Below are positions 61,401 through 64,000 of a stretch of DNA of 64,000 nt, one piece after another. A model generated the notes under the pieces. That model did not search any database and had not been told where the DNA came from. It saw only the letters and a list, made by a program, of their open reading frames with translations. The stretch is from Heterostelium album PN500 (Eukaryota > Evosea > Eumycetozoa > Acytosteliales > Acytosteliaceae), in assembly GCF_000004825.1 (NCBI RefSeq), contig NW_008805071.1:434001-498000 (forward strand), read 5' to 3'. The position numbers were made by a program, and so were the translations under genes. Every line of letters starts with the position of its first letter. The first letter of the stretch is position 1.

Positions 61401-61998
61401 AAAGAACAGAAATAAACCCAAAGGCAATGCCGAAATTCTCAGCAACCTCTTTAAGAGCATGTTTGGTGGAATGCAAGAATCCGACGACGACGACAGTTAC
61501 TATGGTGATTCCGACGACGACTATGACGACTCTGACGACGGTGGTTACTACGGTGATTCCGACGAGGACGACTTCTACGAGGAGAACGCTGTCAACGCCA
61601 GCATCGACGGTTACTACAACGGCAAATACGACAAGTTACGTGACCATGATTTCGCTATCTTCCACACAGGACCCAAAGACAAATCGAGGGCATCGAAGGT
61701 GTACATCACCACCAAGGAGGTTGAGTTGCCCTACCAGCTTGAGCAGTACGAGAAGAATGTACCGAAGTGCTTTTACTGCACCAAAGAGTATTTCGAGAGC
61801 GACAAGCACGATTTCCAACACTATCTCCATCACAAGTTTGAGCCAACCAAGGTCAACTACGAGTTCCCCGACGGTACCAAAGAAGTGGTTGCACTCAACA
61901 ACTTCCCAGACTACAGAAAGCATATCTTCTTCCAAAAGATCAAGGGAATGCTAACTCAATATTGTAGTCATCATTCATCAGAAACCTCTGAAACATAA
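58456..61998 (+). CDS. Low-complexity Pro/Gln/Asn-rich protein with C-terminal Cys/His domain
   Basis: A single exon of 1180 residues. The first 700 residues are Pro/Thr/Gln/Asn-rich with a tandem repeat (59089-59410) and a long PTPKPAPTQPTQ-type region. A Glu run, a Lys/Asn/Ser basic tract and Asp/Tyr-rich repeats (GDSDDDYDDS) follow. The last 130 residues look globular: YITTKEVELPYQLEQYEKNV, then CFYCTKEYFESDKHDFQHYL ending HHK. That gives a C-x2-C...H-x-H arrangement likely to bind one zinc. An earlier CDYHQCYH motif may bind another. I do not recognise the family. The length and reading-frame integrity through extreme repeats argue for a real gene. Confidence 0.75.
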   Translation: MPPSPPQPQQHTVVGLSGNDSNSSVNNNNDNNNTHHDTTGSTSTTTKPSKKPYKQYPTTNKPAYKSPAGTSKPVYVPKYPKDHGNNNPQDLETIPSTTTSTATNYNNNNNNEGSFPTIEGVTVKPVKVQNKYKKHVYVPKNSPPLASQPSPSSTPLTPPQPIINEPIAIATVTDLNNDNNNHNNNNNNNNMKQKKPSYKPFAKPQYVPKQQTTQIHPSALQVPIPTPLPVQQPPQQYQQQQHQQQQQQYQQQQYQQQTTQIHPSALQVPIPTPLPVPQPHPQQYQQQTTQIHPSALQVPIPTPLPVPQPHPQQYQQQPSVFNIPLVSPAPIQNNKNKNTYKPISKPVYVPKVQSPPPQQQQQLDPIQAPHPSYTPMTIKPQQPPHPLFDQQVAPPPTQLDSLFQMKDLMFMNNNNNSLEPKPFMNTFSGVPASTPIVKPVPVEAPAQKPTKVYQKKVKPTKEYVKVNSSATPDLNNESPTLTSTSTTTQPKPIKTPKVPKQYKKKQPVNSETTSTTTTSTATNNTSKINVTPIITTTPIQPTQAKPIPTPKPAPTQPTQAPIQPAQPTPKPTPTQTQPTQPQPTPKPAPTPPTQVPISTPAPKPAPTQPTPTPKSAPAPTQVPIPTPVQPPAPKPIQKPAPIQPTQTTPSHAPIPTPKPIQTPIQPTPAPAPTPSQTPIPKQTPIQPTQASTQSHILPPITPTPIVTVVESPIPIKSEVKPPVVKPAPSKPNTENKLPIISNPSGPKSSSRDLTGTIHVKAIRNSSLNNKPDSKSTGNNKSKPSLFSLLTSDNEDSEEEVEEEEEEEEEQEEEVSAVDPTSNIEIDFSSFTMGNLDLEVDINDMPGLEFLGTSQEQSKNARDVNNNNNNHHKKHNKKNKNKKKSNKNNNNNNKSKSKTKSKSKSKSKPKHGIEDFLRARGVDAEEIDSFVNPKMPSRSVFGDATYYENVHHYDDDSDDDSDGWCDYHQCYHNKGGDNRSTLRKNRNKPKGNAEILSNLFKSMFGGMQESDDDDSYYGDSDDDYDDSDDGGYYGDSDEDDFYEENAVNASIDGYYNGKYDKLRDHDFAIFHTGPKDKSRASKVYITTKEVELPYQLEQYEKNVPKCFYCTKEYFESDKHDFQHYLHHKFEPTKVNYEFPDGTKEVVALNNFPDYRKHIFFQKIKGMLTQYCSHHSSETSET
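59089..59410 (+). repeat. In-frame tandem repeat in the low-complexity protein
   Basis: Three copies of a segment coding TTQIHPSALQVPIPTPLPV begin at about 59089, 59227 and 59317. The second and third are 90 bp apart and nearly identical at DNA level, pointing to recent duplication. The first is separated by an extra Gln-rich stretch. Confidence 0.85.
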
Positions 61999-62263
61999 TA
62001 TAGCAACAACACAATCATCATCAACAATCATATTATAATCATATATTACAAAGATATAAATATAAAATAAAACATATATTAATATAAAACAATTAATGGA
62101 CTGTTATCTTTCTTTTTTCAAAGATTTATCAATTTTTCAAAAAAAAATGAATTGTGAAGTTATTTAAATGAAAAAAAAAAAAAACGAGAAATCATATCCT
62201 TGTAATTAATTTAATCTAAAGAGTTAGTTATAAGTGTTAATATAAATATATATAGATATTATA

Positions 62264-64000
62264 ATGAGTAATACAGATAATCAACATAGTCATAGTAGAA
62301 AAGTATTTAGAACATCAAATATCGATGATAATTTCGGTGATGACGATGACGATTTGTTATCAAGACAACTGTTAGAACAACAACAACAGTTCTTAAAGAG
62401 TGGAGAAGCACCTTCCGCTAAAGTTGTCAAAGGTGTTCCACCACCTATTATTAAAAAAATACAACATCAACAACAGTTGACACTAATAATAATAATAATA
62501 ATAATATAAATAAACAACAAGTAACAGAAAAATCAACTGCACCGACTTCAACTTCAACCTCGACCTCTACTTCAACCTCTACTTCAAGATTTAAAAATAA
62601 GTTTGTTGGTACTTCAAAAACGGCTAATAATATACCTATTATTGAAGATGTTGTAGAGAAAGATATAGTTTCCTTAAATGATAATGATAGTGGTAGTAGA
62701 AGTAATAAAGTAAATATTGGAGGTAGTGGAAAGAGAAAAGGAGTAGTGGATGATGACGATGATGTCTCAATGCTTCCACCTCCATTTGTTGTAAATCCAG
62801 ATGCATATAGAGAAGAACAGCAACAACATGGTAACAGCGAAGATATGGAGAGAATGCTCGATCAACATGACCAACATATCACTTCTGTAATCTCAAAGAT
62901 CTACGAGAGAGATGTCACCGATTCACTCTTTGAGCCACCAAAGAAGAAGAATAGCAATCAGTCATTCCCCGTACCAATGCACCGATCGTTCAAGTCATTC
63001 GGTATGAAAAACAACAAGTCAGCAACATCTACAGAAATGGATACAGACAATAATAATAATAATAACGATGAACAATCATTAATTGATAAAGAGAATCGTG
63101 ATAAGATGCAATCGATGTCAGAGAAAGAGATTCTCGAGAATCAAGAGTATCTATTGAAGCATTTGGATCCTGCGTTGGTCGAGAAACTGAGAGCAAAGCG
63201 AGCGAACCAACAACCACGACCTGAACAACCAAAGCCAAAGGATGGCAAGAGAACAACACAACTGCACCCGATTGAATCGATATTAGAGAGTCTACAGAAT
63301 CATAAAGATTCTCAAGTCAAACCAATGGATATTGATAATAGTGAAGATGATGATGATGAAGATAATAAGGTAGGAGTAAAGGAATTGGATGACAGTGATC
63401 AACAACAACAATTACAAGAGAATGATATGCCGGAATGGATGAAAGATTTGACACAAGCCGATAGAACCAAACGAGAGTTTAGAGAATCGGTTATCAACTT
63501 TGTGGAGTGGCGATTCGATTTCAATGGTGTGGTGATTCAGAGTGGTCAAGATATACCTGTACACCAAGGATTGCATCATCACGGTGATGAAGCTGCAGAG
63601 GCTGGCTACACAATCAACGAACTCATTCAACTTGCCAAGAGTACAAACATTGGACAGTCATCGGTTACCCTAAGAACGATATCATTCATCTTGCAAAAGA
63701 TACACAATGGTTATTATCCACATAAAAGTAAGTATATCTTAAGATTATAATACACCACTTGTTGCAACTTGATAGATATAACAAACATTGATTGTGTTAA
63801 CACAACATTTCTTGATATTCTTTAGAATCATATTTGTTTAGAGAGATTCTAAGATTAAAGTTACCGAGATTGTTGAGAACTTTGATCGATTCGAAAGTAC
63901 CTACTGTTTTGTCAGCTGCCATTGGTTGTTTGTATAGTTTGATTGTACCAAAGGCAGAGGAAGAGGAGTTGGAAATGATAGAGTCGAGATGTCATCGTGC
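62264..64000 (+). CDS. RNA polymerase II-associated protein 1 (RPAP1), 3' partial, apparent frame break
   Basis: RPAP1 helps assemble and import RNA polymerase II and links it to Mediator. The RPAP1 N domain shows MSEKEILENQEYLLKHLDPALVEKLRAKR. The C-domain signature is WRFDFNGVVIQS, then QGLHHHGDEAAEAGYTINEL. An intron 63728-63825 joins the next exon, which runs out of the window. The first 65 codons (RKVFRTSNID...KGVPPPIIKK) are in a different frame from the rest. The frames meet at an A7 run (62453-62459), suggesting a one-base indel in sequence or assembly. A 44-bp intron with a poor GTGTTC donor is the alternative. Confidence 0.85.

Overview
The window looks like nuclear DNA of a social amoeba (dictyostelid). 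The genome is very AT-rich, introns are short and nearly pure A/T with GTAAGT/GTATGT donors, Asn/Gln/Thr homopolymers interrupt many proteins, and the best-matching families (ComC-like EGF proteins, several Thg1-like proteins) are typical of this group. I cannot name the species.

Layout. 1-8 kb: the end of histone chaperone ASF1 (+), a small coiled-coil protein (-), mitochondrial acetyl-CoA acetyltransferase (-), and a zinc-finger protein kinase (-). 8-14 kb: a five-exon UBR1-type N-recognin E3 ligase (-). 15-24 kb: a 2-oxoglutarate oxygenase, a glutathione S-transferase-like protein, an M20 peptidase and a METTL18-like histidine methyltransferase (all -), then a tRNA-Pro(UGG) with a poly(A)-ended retroelement-like insertion close downstream. 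25-31 kb: a 15-exon ComC-like EGF membrane protein (+) converges on a HAP2/GCS1 gamete-fusogen homologue (-) that has no start codon ahead of its signal-like segment, an internal frame break and no membrane anchor. 31-42 kb: a mitochondrial helical-repeat protein, a KICS2-like KICSTOR subunit, and the largest subunit of RNA polymerase II with its heptad tail (all -). 43-49 kb: a small membrane protein (+), a peptidyl-tRNA-hydrolase-like protein without its catalytic residues (-), a SOSS-B-like ssDNA-binding protein (+) and an unrecognised protein (-). 49-52 kb is a gene-poor stretch with a hairpin-rich RNA candidate, a fold-back element, a decayed coding fragment and a 22-bp tandem repeat. 52-64 kb: RNA polymerase I subunit RPA12 with a long charged extension (+), a mitochondrial Thg1-like 3'-5' polymerase (-), a universal stress protein (+), formate-THF ligase (-), a low-complexity protein (+), and the start of RPAP1 (+).

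The genes do not form operons. Three products concern RNA polymerases (RPB1, RPA12, RPAP1). Several carry likely mitochondrial leaders (thiolase, helical-repeat protein, Pth-like protein, Thg1-like protein). HAP2 and the ComC-like protein are candidates for cell-cell interaction. Exon joins were worked out by hand from splice signals and reading frame. Most close in frame, but first exons and the frame breaks in HAP2 and RPAP1 need transcript evidence.
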